Shown one piece after another: positions 42,428-51,452 of a DNA stretch of 59,152 nt. Each line of letters opens with the position of its first letter. Positions within the stretch are counted from its first letter, which is position 1. The position numbers were made by a program, and so were the translations under genes. Below the pieces are notes generated by a model, which did not search any database, was not told where the DNA came from, and saw only the letters and a list, made by a program, of their open reading frames with translations. Location: contig JBAZSP010000002.1 in the NCBI GenBank assembly GCA_041663285.1, positions 1 to 59,152 of the forward strand, given 5' to 3'. Source of the DNA: UBA1435 sp041663285. GTDB lineage: Bacteria; Patescibacteriota; Microgenomatia; UBA12405.

Positions 42428-42988
42428 CTTCTTGTCCAATCCTTATTCCGCTACCCACTAAAAGATTTTTTGCCTCTAAAGTTTCAATTTTAATCTCCCG
42501 ATTTCCTTTCCGTCCTTTCTCCGCTCTTTACGGCTTCATTCTTTGCCTTCTCCGCATTCATATTTTCCTACTCCGTATTATTACCGCTTTCATCTAGCTT
42601 ATTCCCCTTCCCTATTTGTTAGCTTTATACTCCGTATTGCCAAATATATTCTTGCTTACTGTACTATAACATTTAAAGCTTCTATATAACATATAAACCG
42701 CTCTAAACTTTAAAACTCCGCCATTTAAAAGCCCGACAATCGGACTTGAACAACAAAATATCTCGTTATCCCCTGTAATTATTCACCCGCTTCGAGCTTA
42801 ACTCTACAAATATAACATTCTACAACATTTAGAATACTGCTTTTAAGCCTTTACTACTTGCCAGCTGATCCCAAAACACTTTCCTAAATCAAAAATACTC
42901 CCCGCTCCTCTTACCATCTTATTACCATGTTTCCGAAATATTCTCTTATATATATTTATTAGCAAAAAAAACTTTTACTGATAAAGGC
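42428..42988. other. AT-rich intergenic region with a tRNA 3'-end-like fragment
   Basis: No open frame of note in 560 bp. At 42733-42753 the minus strand reads like a tRNA T-loop, T-stem and acceptor 3' half (TTCAAGTCCGATTGTCGG), but no matching 5' half is present. CTCCGTATT occurs several times. Nothing else was recognised. Confidence 0.4.
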
Positions 42989-44218
42989 TTACCCATCAAT
43001 TTTTATTAGTCGAAACTTTTCCTTGCTGATAAACTCCTTCGTAGTTTCCCTTATCGTCGCCATTTTCACCCCCCTAATTTCTGCAATTTCTTCTTCTACG
43101 CTGGTCGTCTTGCCCTCCAAAAGCAGCTTCGCCCCTACATATCCGGTCCAAAAATCGCTTCTGTCCATCGACAACTTTATTTTGCCCATAAAGTAATCCT
43201 TAGCCCTGTCGACTTCTTCCTGATTCAAATCAAATCCTAAATTTAGTAGCTCCTTTTCGACCACCTCAATCGACTCGTCCAGTTTGTCTTTCCGCACCCC
43301 CGACTGTACCGCCCAAAAACCTCCTTCCCTAATTTTTTCTCCGGCACTAAAGATATAGTAAGCCCAACCTCTCTCTTCCCTGATTTTTTGGTGTAATCTC
43401 GAAGAAGTGTTACCGGCCAAAATAATATCAAGTAGTCTGAACGCGTATCTTCGCCTATCCCACCACGAAATAGTCGGAAAGCCCAAACAAAAATGCCCCT
43501 GCTCCAGCTTCCTTTTAACTCTTTCCTGTTTTTTGTTGCCAAAGGTTACTTTTAATTTTGGCAAAGCTGGCGATGCCATTTTCCAGCCGGCAAAGTGATC
43601 CTTAACTATCGTTACTGCCCCTGCTGGCAAGTCACCGGCCACCGCTACCACAATTCTTCGGCTATCAATATATTTATCTCGAAATTGTAATAACTTTTCC
43701 CTATCTATAGACTCAATATTTTCCACCTCTCCGCTGACATTGAAGCATCCCCGGCTGTTCCCACCCCATACTTGCTTACAAAAATCTCCCGATAATCCCA
43801 TCATCGGATTATCTTTATACATTCTTATTTCCTCAATTATTACCCCCTTTTCCCTTTCCAGGGCATCTGGCTCAAACACCGGATTTTCCAAAATATCAGC
43901 CACCATCTCCACCGCCCAGCCAAAGTTCTCCTTTATGGTGGTGATGTGATAACTGGTGGTTTCCAGCCCGGTTTCGGCATTATACGAAGCTCCTTTGCTG
44001 TCAATTTCTTTGTTGATGCTCTCGGCTGTTGGTCGTTTGTGCGTTCCTTTAAAAGCCATGTGCTCCAAAAAATGGCTCATCCCAAACTCATCTTTTTCTT
44101 CGAATTTTGCCCCCACCTCCAAAAACACCTCAACTGTTACCGCCTTCATCCCCTTTAGTGGCATTAATACCACTTTGATACCGTTATCGAGTTCTTTTAC
44201 CTGTATTTTCTGGCTCAT
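42989..44218 (-). CDS. M16-family zinc metallopeptidase
   Basis: A 409-residue peptidase of the insulinase/mitochondrial processing peptidase family. The inverted zinc motif H-F-L-E-H is at about residues 49-53, with the distal Glu in I-I-E-E-I-R near 126-131; an R/Y-type segment (G-W-A-Y-Y near 307-311) lies in the second half. Single-copy two-domain M16 proteins work as homodimers or pairs in the cytoplasm or outside the cell; no signal peptide is seen. Substrate unknown. Confidence 0.92.
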   Translation of the reverse strand: MSQKIQVKELDNGIKVVLMPLKGMKAVTVEVFLEVGAKFEEKDEFGMSHFLEHMAFKGTHKRPTAESINKEIDSKGASYNAETGLETTSYHITTIKENFGWAVEMVADILENPVFEPDALEREKGVIIEEIRMYKDNPMMGLSGDFCKQVWGGNSRGCFNVSGEVENIESIDREKLLQFRDKYIDSRRIVVAVAGDLPAGAVTIVKDHFAGWKMASPALPKLKVTFGNKKQERVKRKLEQGHFCLGFPTISWWDRRRYAFRLLDIILAGNTSSRLHQKIREERGWAYYIFSAGEKIREGGFWAVQSGVRKDKLDESIEVVEKELLNLGFDLNQEEVDRAKDYFMGKIKLSMDRSDFWTGYVGAKLLLEGKTTSVEEEIAEIRGVKMATIRETTKEFISKEKFRLIKIDG

Positions 44219-44397
44219 TAAATCATTATATCAGCTCTTTAGGTTAATATTTATACCCACAAAGCAATATCACCTTTCTTACCTACCTTTTAACCATTTC
44301 TTACTATATTAACACTCGCGTATATTGCCTGCTAGATACATATTTATATATTTAACCAGATATATTTTGAACTATTTTCTGGATCCTCTCCACAGCT

Positions 44398-45984
44398 CTA
44401 CGCTAATCTACTCTGCTTAGCTCTGCGATACTCCCTGGATTCTCTATCAGGTTTAATATCATACCCCCTGCTCCCAACCTGTTGAGCTCTTGGCGTTTCT
44501 GATGGTCTAGGTGTTACAGAGGGTCGACGAGTCCATGTCGGCCATGGTGTCCGGGTTATAGTCGGAGTTAAAGTACGCGTCGGTGTCAGCGTCCAGAAGT
44601 TAAACGCCGGATCAATACACTCGCTGCTTCCGTCCATAGCCCCATTAATAAATCTGGTTAACGCATCTTCAAAATTTTGATGAGAAGCCAAAGGCAAATA
44701 ACACCCACCGGTTTCTCTTGCTATTCTCTCTAAATTATCTTCTTGGGGGGAATAGTCACTCTGTGGAAAAGTGTATTGGCACCTCCACATCAAACCAATG
44801 GTGTATATTTTTATCCCTTTATCTCTCGCCAACTGTAACGCTTCGTTCAATAACGCTTCTTGTCTGGTTCGCTCTACTTTATCTGCCCCAGAATACGTTC
44901 CATCCTGATTACTAGGATCTACCATATTTCCGTCATGAGGAAGTATGATTATGCTATTATTGGCGCCTTTTTTAACTGCCATATTTAACCCCTCGGCCAG
45001 ACTACTTTTTCCATCGCCCAAATACGGCTGGGCCTGATCATATAATGCCCTTAAGGAACTACCCGCTCCATGATATAGCACGTTGCCCCTTCTCGGAGAT
45101 TCGCCAACTACATAGAGTGCGATTGGTTGACCCCTAAATAACCCCTCATTATCCTTTAATAGGTTAATAAGCCAAAATCCCATTTTATTGTCGTAGTAAC
45201 AACTCGAACTAACCACCCGCCCATCCTTTAAAGTAATTTCTCCACCGGAGTAATGAAGTGACAAAGATCCATCCTGAACCACCGTAATTTTTAACCCAAC
45301 TTGTTCCTGTATAATCGATAAAAATAGCCTATATGCTTCAGGCGTACCGGTTGGCACCACATCCTCAGTTGGCTCCAGTGTTTGTGTTGCCGTCGGAGCT
45401 TCTGTCGGACAAGCAGGGCAATTAGTTGGTGTTTCCTTAGCAGTTGGTTGTACAGCCGGTGTCCTCGTTACGCCCGTTCTTGTTTGTTCAGCTTCTATCG
45501 TTTGATAATAGCGGGTCTTTACCGGGTCAGAAACAGTTGCTGTTCTAGTCGCTGTCGGTATGCAGGTATTTGTTGGAGCCGCTGCTACTTCCTGCTTTGC
45601 TGCCACCGCCATAACCGGCTCTTTTTTATGAGGAAGCGACACTCTTGCTGATAAATTATCTTTGGTTTGGTCAAGATCTCCCCAACTCAAAAATGGATCC
45701 GGCAGATTTATCGCCATTCCATGCCCGGTATTTGCTGTGTCTTCTGCTAAACTTGTCGGAAACTGAACCCCAGACAGCACCCCTACCATCATCATCGTCA
45801 TCACCAACCCCCGGTACTCCCGCGGCATTGCATTTATAACATCCCCCAATGAAGCTTGGCCTAGTTCTAAATTAGGCGCTGCATTTCTCCCACCCATTAC
45901 ATAAGTTAAATCTCTTGATCGAGCTAACGATATTTCAGCTCTTCTTACATCAGAATTACTACCGTATTCAATTTTATTTGCCAT
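44398..45984 (-). CDS. Membrane-anchored von Willebrand A-domain protein with Thr/Pro linkers
   Basis: A 528-residue surface protein. A hydrophobic helix (about residues 60-76) anchors it; two Thr/Pro-rich linkers follow (about 138-215 and 460-500), then a vWA-like domain at about 220-455 with A-L-Y-V-V-G at its first strand, I-I-L-P-H-D-G at the third and I-Y-T-I-G-L near 390. The MIDAS motif is not canonical (no clear D-x-S-x-S), so metal binding is uncertain. Five or more cysteines lie in the outer domain. Such T-P-T-linkers are common in Chloroflexota-type secreted proteins. Function is likely adhesion or surface assembly (inference). Confidence 0.7.
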   Translation of the reverse strand: MANKIEYGSNSDVRRAEISLARSRDLTYVMGGRNAAPNLELGQASLGDVINAMPREYRGLVMTMMMVGVLSGVQFPTSLAEDTANTGHGMAINLPDPFLSWGDLDQTKDNLSARVSLPHKKEPVMAVAAKQEVAAAPTNTCIPTATRTATVSDPVKTRYYQTIEAEQTRTGVTRTPAVQPTAKETPTNCPACPTEAPTATQTLEPTEDVVPTGTPEAYRLFLSIIQEQVGLKITVVQDGSLSLHYSGGEITLKDGRVVSSSCYYDNKMGFWLINLLKDNEGLFRGQPIALYVVGESPRRGNVLYHGAGSSLRALYDQAQPYLGDGKSSLAEGLNMAVKKGANNSIIILPHDGNMVDPSNQDGTYSGADKVERTRQEALLNEALQLARDKGIKIYTIGLMWRCQYTFPQSDYSPQEDNLERIARETGGCYLPLASHQNFEDALTRFINGAMDGSSECIDPAFNFWTLTPTRTLTPTITRTPWPTWTRRPSVTPRPSETPRAQQVGSRGYDIKPDRESREYRRAKQSRLA

Positions 45985-46141
45985 TTTTTATCATTAAATA
46001 TAATGTTTATTATTATTCCTATCTTTTGGTACTAATCTATATGCAAATCTATAATATTTTTTAAACTTTTAACCTAGTTATTTTCTTTGTGACCGACCGT
46101 TTGTGTTGCTCTTTGTTTGTTTTGTTTTTCTCCTTTCTTTG

Positions 46142-46217
46142 CCGCTTCGCGGCCCCCAGGTCGCCAGGCTTGAAGCCCGGCGACCTGTTTTGTTCGCTCT
46201 GGGGGGCCGCTTCGGCC
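46142..46217. terminator. Large nested hairpin downstream of the lipoprotein gene
   Basis: Inner stem CAGGTCGCC/GGCGACCTG with GGC/GCC continuation lies inside an outer stem GCGGCCCCCAG/CTGGGGGGCCGC. The structure is GC-rich and lies just past the stop of the lipoprotein gene. On the plus strand the inner hairpin is followed by TTTTG; on the minus strand there is no T-run, so a classical terminator for that gene is uncertain. Confidence 0.55.
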
Positions 46218-46233
46218 AAAGTGTAGCTCAGTG

Positions 46234-47145
46234 CTACCGCTGGGTCGCCGCCATGCGCGCCTTGACTTGCTCGATCTTCTCCTCGCGGGTGAAAGCGGCA
46301 GCGCTCTGGGCCTGGAGCTGATGGGGCCGCCCCTTCTGATAAAACGCTACGTTCACAGCGCGACCTTGGGACCAATCCCACAAAAAGACCTGGTCGCCAT
46401 CCAGCAGCCCGTCCTGGGTGACAAGCACCACGTTGGATACCAACTCAGCCCACCTGACATAGAAGACATAATCCGGGTAGACACTGACCGTGTCGGAGAA
46501 GCTCTCCGTCGGAACGATTTCGAGAATCTCGGGCAAAAAATCGTCCGTCATGTGCGGAGATACGATCTCCAAGTAATTCAGCCTCTCCTTGCCGCTCCAC
46601 ACGGTTTGCCACAAATTCTCTCCGGGCGCCTTCGTAACAAGAGGTTGGACCCAGGTCCCCTCGGGGATGCTCGAGCCAAAATCGGCCGGCTTGTCCCACA
46701 GCGTAAACTCGCTCTCAAAGACCGTGTTGCTGGCAATCCGCAAGCTCTCGACCTCGCCCTGATACTCGAAAATCGCGTTGCTGACCCCGTTGAGCCACAC
46801 ACCACCCTCGTCGCTCGCACCCTCGCCATCGCCTTCGACTATGATATAGGCTTTGGTAACCCAACAGGCCGCACCCTTCAAGGCAACATCGAGCGAGACG
46901 TTCGGGCAGGTGTTCGCCACCATGATGCGCGATCCCTGTCGGCTGATCTCGATACACTCGGCGCCGTAAATCACCGGCGTCGCCGTAGGCTCGGGCGTGG
47001 GCTTCGTCTCCGCCACGATGGGCATGTGGACCTTATAGGTGCCCCCTGCCAACGCCGGCACACAACCCGTAGCCATCAAAATCAGGCCGACCAGCCCTAG
47101 GCCGATCAGTACGCGGATAAGACGCTTCGCTTTCATCGTATTCAT
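46234..47145 (-). CDS. Lipoprotein of unknown function, probably horizontally acquired
   Basis: Starts with a lipoprotein signal peptide: basic residues, a hydrophobic core and the lipobox L-M-A-T-G-C, so it should be lipidated at the Cys near residue 28. A short T-P-E-P-T-A-T-P linker leads to a 230-residue extracytoplasmic domain I do not recognise. The ATG at 47145 is preferred over the ATG at 47157 because GGAGG lies 5 bp before it, a strong Shine-Dalgarno site, rare in this window. The gene is far richer in G and C, especially at third positions, than its neighbours, a sign of transfer, perhaps from a Chloroflexota-like donor (inference). Confidence 0.75.
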   Translation of the reverse strand: MNTMKAKRLIRVLIGLGLVGLILMATGCVPALAGGTYKVHMPIVAETKPTPEPTATPVIYGAECIEISRQGSRIMVANTCPNVSLDVALKGAACWVTKAYIIVEGDGEGASDEGGVWLNGVSNAIFEYQGEVESLRIASNTVFESEFTLWDKPADFGSSIPEGTWVQPLVTKAPGENLWQTVWSGKERLNYLEIVSPHMTDDFLPEILEIVPTESFSDTVSVYPDYVFYVRWAELVSNVVLVTQDGLLDGDQVFLWDWSQGRAVNVAFYQKGRPHQLQAQSAAAFTREEKIEQVKARMAATQR

Positions 47146-47254
47146 CGTAACCTCCATTGTAAGTTGAGAACCACCCGCAGTTTCTCCTCCGAATCTCTCG
47201 CGGCGAGGACAAGATGTCCTCCTTAATCCCCTTCCTTAAGGGATTTTGAAATTT

Positions 47255-47308
47255 CCGCACGTTCACTTCGAACATCAAGTCCCCTTGATACCCCAAGTGA
47301 ACGTACGG
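47255..47308. repeat. Long nested inverted repeat upstream of the lipoprotein gene
   Basis: The outer arms CCGCACGTTCACTT and AAGTGAACGTACGG pair over 14 bp with one mismatch; inside, ATCAAG/CTTGAT forms a second stem. It lies about 110 bp before the lipoprotein start, within the GC-rich island. It could be a terminator, a regulatory RNA structure or the end of a mobile element. Confidence 0.6.
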
Positions 47309-47730
47309 AATAAAAACAAACTTTTAAAGCAAAATTCAAACGGTCGGTTGTTAAAGTTCTCCTTGCAAAAACTTCCAAAGCCGCTTTGGCTTTTTTAGCT
47401 TTTCCAAAGTGACCAGATTATATATTAATTACACACATAAGTCAATATTATAAGTCTTTCTTTGAGCCTGATTCAAAGCTAATTCGTAGCTAATTATTCT
47501 ATTCTGGTTCCAATAATATCCTTTCCTTTTTATCAACCCTGGCTACTCTCCTCTTATACTATATATAAACCATCAACCAGGGCATTTACTCATAAATCAA
47601 TTCTAATTCTTACTTTTCTCCTATATTCCTGTGTTAAGGCTTATTTGACCCGCCTTAACACTCCCGTTCCCTTTCTGCTTGATACCTTTAGCTATACTTT
47701 TCTGTGCTATTTAGGATACCTTTGTGGCCT
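47309..47730. other. AT-rich intergenic region
   Basis: About 420 bp without a recognised gene. A small hairpin followed by T residues (AAGCC/GGCTT, then TTTT, near 47381-47399) resembles a weak terminator on the plus strand. The remainder is plain AT-rich sequence. Confidence 0.4.
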
Positions 47731-48141
47731 TTACCCCAACCTAAGAATATCCAATATCTCTTCGGCCGACACTAAACTAATCTTCCCTACCCGTTTCAAA
47801 GGCAAAATATGTTTCTTGTCTCCGCTTACCAAATAATCTGCTCTTGCCTCCAAGGCACACTCCACGATTCTATTATCTGCTACTAACTGTTTAATCTTTT
47901 TAAATTCCTTTTTTGGCTCGACTAGCTCAAAATCCTCCAAAAGCAGCCTTTCCACCTTATCCAAAGCTCCTGAACTAAAATCGAACTTCCTTCCCAATAC
48001 CGCTCGAACTTCATAAATAATAAATTTTGAAATGTATCCCCTTAATCCTCCAAGCACCACCTTGTCCATTATTTCTCTTGGCTTTCCGCCAAAAACTATC
48101 GCTGATACAATTATATTTGTATCAAGAACAACTTTTGTCAT
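47731..48141 (-). CDS. PIN-domain toxin
   Basis: Putative ribonuclease toxin of the PIN fold (136 residues). The first acidic ligand lies in V-V-L-D-T-N-I (residues 4-10), a second Glu in I-Y-E-V near 42-45, and the later pair in A-D-N-R-I-V-E near 88-94 and A-D-Y-L-V-S-G-D near 100-107. It starts 3 bp after the ribbon-helix-helix gene, the usual antitoxin-first order. Confidence 0.85.
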   Translation of the reverse strand: MTKVVLDTNIIVSAIVFGGKPREIMDKVVLGGLRGYISKFIIYEVRAVLGRKFDFSSGALDKVERLLLEDFELVEPKKEFKKIKQLVADNRIVECALEARADYLVSGDKKHILPLKRVGKISLVSAEEILDILRLG

Positions 48142-48144
48142 TAG

Positions 48145-48378
48145 TTAGCTTCGTAAACTGTCTATAGTATCTTCCAAATCATCCTTATTGATTTTAGCCT
48201 TTTTTCCTTTCTTTAAACCATAGGCATAAATACTTTCCCAATCTTGTTTTTTGGCTAAATAACCTCTGACAGCTTCTTGGACTAAGCCGCTGATCGTCCT
48301 GGCTTCAGCTTTCGCCCTTTTCCCCACAGCCTTATATAGAGGGCTGGGAATAGAAATATTTATCGTCTTGCACTCCAT
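48145..48378 (-). CDS. Ribbon-helix-helix antitoxin
   Basis: A 77-residue protein with N-terminal strand K-T-I-N-I-S-I-P (residues 4-11) and two helices ending at G-L-V-Q-E-A-V-R-G-Y, the CopG/Arc DNA-binding pattern, and an acidic C-terminal tail that would wrap the toxin. Together with the PIN gene it forms a type II toxin-antitoxin module, probably repressing its own promoter just upstream of 48378. Confidence 0.85.
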   Translation of the reverse strand: MECKTINISIPSPLYKAVGKRAKAEARTISGLVQEAVRGYLAKKQDWESIYAYGLKKGKKAKINKDDLEDTIDSLRS

Positions 48379-48415
48379 AACCTATTATACAATATTTATA
48401 CAGTTTTTGTATGAC

Positions 48416-51385
48416 TTATCTTACTACCAAATTTATCATTTTCCCCGGCACATAGATTTCTTTTACCACCTGCTTCCCCACCAGCCACTGCTTAATTTTT
48501 TCCAACCCTTTTGCCTCTTCGATTATCTCTTTCCCATTCGTAATTCGTAATTGATTAATTGATAATTGATCTCTAACTTTCCCATTCACGGCCACCGGAA
48601 TCGTTATTTCTTCTTCTACCAGCATAGCCTTCTCTGCCACCGGCCAATCGGCAATATGAACCGATATCGAATCTTTCTCTTCCCTAACCTTACTCCAGAG
48701 TTCCTCCGCCGTATACGGCGCCAGCGGGGCTATTAGCTTGATTAATGTTTTTATATCATCCTTTCGTAATTCGTAATTCGTAATTCGTAATTGATTAATT
48801 GCTTCCATCATCTTGGCAATCGCCGTGTTGTACCCAAACTCTTCAATATCCCTTGTCACCCCATCAATCAATTTATTAATGATTGCCTTGATCTGTATAT
48901 CTTCTTTGCCTCCTTCTTTCGTCATCGCGATCCGCCAGCTGGCGGAGTGGCGATCTCCATCCTTAGATTGCTTCGTCTCTTCGTTCCTCGCAATGACGTC
49001 TAAGATAAATTGATTAAATCTATCCAAGAATCGCTTTACCCCCATCAGTGTTTTTTCGTTCCAAGCCATTGTTCCCGTAAACGGCCCCATAAACATCAAA
49101 TACATTCTGGCCACATCTACTCCGTATTTATCTGCCACTTGATCTGGAACAATTACATTACCTCTCGATTTACTCATCCTTTGGTTATCCGGGCCCAAAA
49201 TTACTCCGTGCGACATCCGCCGGCTGTACGGCTCCGGAGTTGGTACGCAGCCCAAATCATATAAGAATTGGTAAATGAATCTCGAGTACAAAAGATGCAG
49301 TGTGTTATGTTCGTCTCCCCCAATATAGACATCCACCGGCATCCAATACTTCAAAATATCTTCATTAAGAGTGAAAATATTTTGAGAATCTCTAATTTCC
49401 AAATCCGAATCTCTAAACGAATTTGATTTATTTAAATTTTTATCATTTGGATTTTGGACTTGTTTGGAATTTGAAAATTGGAATTTGGAACTTCCGAGGT
49501 TACATAAGTAACCGAGGTAGTACCAATCCGATCCTGCCCAATTAGGCATAGTATCCGTCTCTCTTCGGGCCCCCCCGCCACAAACCGGGCATTTGGCTTT
49601 CACCCAATCTGCCATCATCGACAGTGGTGACTCCCCGGTATCGGTTGGTTCGTAATGCTCGACTTCCGGAAGCACAATAGGCAGCTCCTCCTCCGGCACC
49701 GGGTACCACCCCGGATTTTTCTTTGGCACTTCAATGTCAATATTGTTCTCTTTGGCATATGTTTTAATTCTTTCATTTTGGTCATTTAGATTTTGGTTAT
49801 TGGTTATTGTTTGGTTATTAGAATTTGGAACTTGGTTATTCCCATGATTTTCTGCGCAATTTTTACAGAAAATCATTGGTATTGGTTCTCCCCAATAATG
49901 TTGCCTACTAAATATCCAATCCCGCAAATGATAATTAGCCGTCGGCTCCCCTATTCCTTCTTCTTTTACCCATTTTATGGCAACTTTTATTGCCTCGCTT
50001 GGCACTAACCCATTCCACCTTGGCGAGTTGATTGCTATCACTCCCGTAAGATCAGTGCAAGCTTCATCTTGTTAATTCCAATTACCGGCTTCGCCCGCCG
50101 TAGCTTTAGCGTAGGTGGGCACTATTGGCAATCCAAACTTTTTGGCAAAAGCAAAATCCCGCTCATCATGAGCCGGGACTGCCATAATAGCTCCAGTGCC
50201 GTAAGAGGCCAAGACAAAGTCGGATATCCAAATCGGAATTTCTTTTCCGTTTACCGGGTTAATCGCATATAATCCCGAAAACACCCCCGTCTTTTCCTTA
50301 GCCAACTCCGTCCTTTCCATATCACTTTTCTTTCTGGCATTAGCCACATATTTTTTTATTTCTTCAATTTGGGCATTAATAATTTGAACATTGGAATTTG
50401 TTTGGGATTTGTCAGCCATAAGCTGATCCGCCTTTGGTGGAGAATTTGGGATTTGCTTATTCATGATTTGGTTTACCAAATCATGTTCCGGTGCTATCAC
50501 CATAAATGTCGCCCCGTATAACGTATCCGGCCTGGTAGTAAAAACTTCAATATTAAAATCTGGTGAGTGTCCAATTTTTCGCGCGCAATCATCCGAATCC
50601 GACTTCATGTCCGATAAGAGCGTGCCTGCCCGCCTCTGGCGGGAGCACGATAAAATTGTGGCCGAACCAGATTCCAATTTGAATTTAATTCTGGCTCCCT
50701 CCGACTTCCCTATCCAATTAATCTGCGCCTGCTTGACCTTTTCCACAAAATTAGTCTGTTCTAAACCCTCAAGCAGTCTATCAGCATAGTTTGTTATCTT
50801 TACTACCCATTGTGATATATTCCTTCTTGACACCTCAGCCCCGCACCGTTCGCATTTTCCGTTCACTACTTCTTCGTTAGCCAGTCCTATCTTGCAACTT
50901 GGGCACCAATTAATCGGCATTTCCTGCTTGTAGGCCAAGCCTTTTTTGAATAATTGTATAAAAATCCACTGAGTCCAGCGGTAATAGTCTGGATCAGTCG
51001 TGTTGACCTCTCTTGACCAATCAAACGAAAACGCCAGCCGCTTCATCTGCTCCCTAAACATATCGGTGTTCTGCTTAGTTACCTCCTGCGGTGGCTTTTT
51101 CATCTTTATCGCATAGTTCTCAGTCGGCAGTCCAAAGGCATCCCAACCCATTGGGTAAAGCACGTTAAACCCTCTCATCCGCCAATATCGGGCGTAAACG
51201 TCCCCTCCAGTAAAAGTAAACGCATGGCCAATATGCAATCCGCTGCCGCTTGGATATGGAAACTCTACTAAAATATACTTCTTCGGTTTATTCGAGTAAT
51301 CTTTAGCCGCCGTAGCTTCAGCGTAGGCGGCCCAAAACTTCTGCCAGTTAGATTCAATCTCTTTGAATTTATTTTCTTTTTCCAT
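48416..51385 (-). CDS. leuS: Leucyl-tRNA synthetase, one in-frame TAA and several repeat insertions
   Basis: Charges tRNA-Leu. The first part (51385-50072) carries the P-Y-P-S-G-S-G-L-H-I-G-H signature near residues 43-54 and a zinc finger; the second part (from 50071) carries R-M-S-K-S and the anticodon-binding domain. Both halves are in the same frame, separated only by TAA at 50074-50072; the next codons read Q-D-E-A-C-T-D-L-T-G, continuing the CP1 editing domain. Read-through gives about 988 residues, longer than usual because of at least six in-frame repeat-derived segments. A GTG at 50041 could restart the second part. A leucine-rich leader peptide and terminator precede the gene. Confidence 0.88.
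48531..48576. repeat. In-frame TTCGTAATTCGTAATT-type repeats in leuS
   Basis: The TTCGTAATTCGTAATTGAT unit here, and a longer run at about 48766-48806 with four copies of CGTAATT, encode Q-L-R-I-T-N-type peptides (I-N-Q-L-R-I-T-N and I-T-N-Y-E-L-R). Both lie in leuS between conserved segments. Confidence 0.7.
48920..48998. repeat. In-frame palindromic repeat in leuS (CGTCATCGCGA...CGCAATGACG)
   Basis: The 79-bp element begins CGTCATCGCGA and ends CTCGCAATGACG. Its centre holds the palindrome TCCGCCAGCTGGCGGA, and the arm GATTGCTTCGTCTCTTCG belongs to a repeat family that also appears in part at 30848-30890. On the coding strand it encodes V-I-A-R-N-E-E-T-K-Q-S and S-A-S-W-R-I-A-M-T, foreign to leucyl-tRNA synthetases. 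Confidence 0.8.
49430..49845. repeat. In-frame AT-rich repeats in leuS, two clusters
   Basis: Two clusters of TTTGGAATTTGAAAATTGG and ATTTTGGTTATTGGTTATTG-type sequence (about 49430-49500 and 49768-49845) encode Asn/Gln/Ser/Lys-rich tracts such as N-S-K-Q-V-Q-N-P-N-D-K and N-N-Q-T-I-T-N-N-Q-N. They interrupt conserved catalytic-domain sequence without breaking the frame. Confidence 0.7.
50093..50120. repeat. In-frame palindrome GCCGTAGCTTTAGCGTAGG in leuS
   Basis: GCCCGCC-GTAGCTTTAGCGTA-GGTGGGC; near copies are at 51306-51331, also in leuS, and 52140-52166, intergenic. On the coding strand this copy gives P-T-Y-A-K-A-T-A-G-E and the 51306 copy gives A-Y-A-E-A-T-A-A-K. It lies 18 bp from the internal TAA codon. 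Confidence 0.85.
50583..50648. repeat. In-frame repeat shared with murB in leuS
   Basis: Begins with GCGCAATCATCCGA, identical to 36617-36630 in murB, continues with a diverged palindrome, GCGTG, an extra hairpin GCCCGCC-TCT-GGCGGG and ends in AGCAC. In leuS it is read on the strand opposite to that used in murB. Confidence 0.8.
51306..51331. repeat. Second in-frame GCCGTAGCTTCAGCGTAGG palindrome in leuS
   Basis: GCCGCC-GTAGCTTCAGCGTA-GGCGGC lies near the N-terminus, between residues of the first helix and the catalytic domain. Arms GCCGCC and GGCGGC are perfect complements. Confidence 0.85.
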
Positions 51386-51400
51386 AGCTTATTTTAAACT

Positions 51401-51428
51401 AAAAAAACCCGCCTCTTGGGCGGGGTTT
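51401..51428 (-). terminator. Attenuator terminator in the leuS leader
   Basis: On the minus strand AAACCCCGCC-CAAGA-GGCGGG is followed by seven Ts and lies about 16 bp before the leuS ATG. An upstream GGAGGGGT (minus strand, 51449-51442) can pair with ACCCCGCC (51426-51419) over 8 positions with one mismatch, which would prevent the terminator from forming. Confidence 0.85.
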
Positions 51429-51452
51429 CTTTTATCCTTTTACCCCTCCCTC

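Noticed and set aside
42733..42800. A complete tRNA on the minus strand
   Set aside because: The T-loop and 3' stem are recognisable, but the 5' T-stem strand, anticodon arm and 5' acceptor do not pair.
46231..47100. 289-codon plus-strand open frame opposite the lipoprotein gene
   Set aside because: High GC content removes stops on the opposite strand. The minus-strand frame has a signal peptide with lipobox and a Shine-Dalgarno site, whereas the plus-strand product is Arg/His-rich and has no initiation signal.
2425..51385. Alternative genetic code (TGA as Gly or TAA/TAG as sense) for the whole genome
   Set aside because: Nearly all genes end at ordinary stops of all three kinds at the expected family lengths; only leuS and the rplK-rplA gap show unusual stops.
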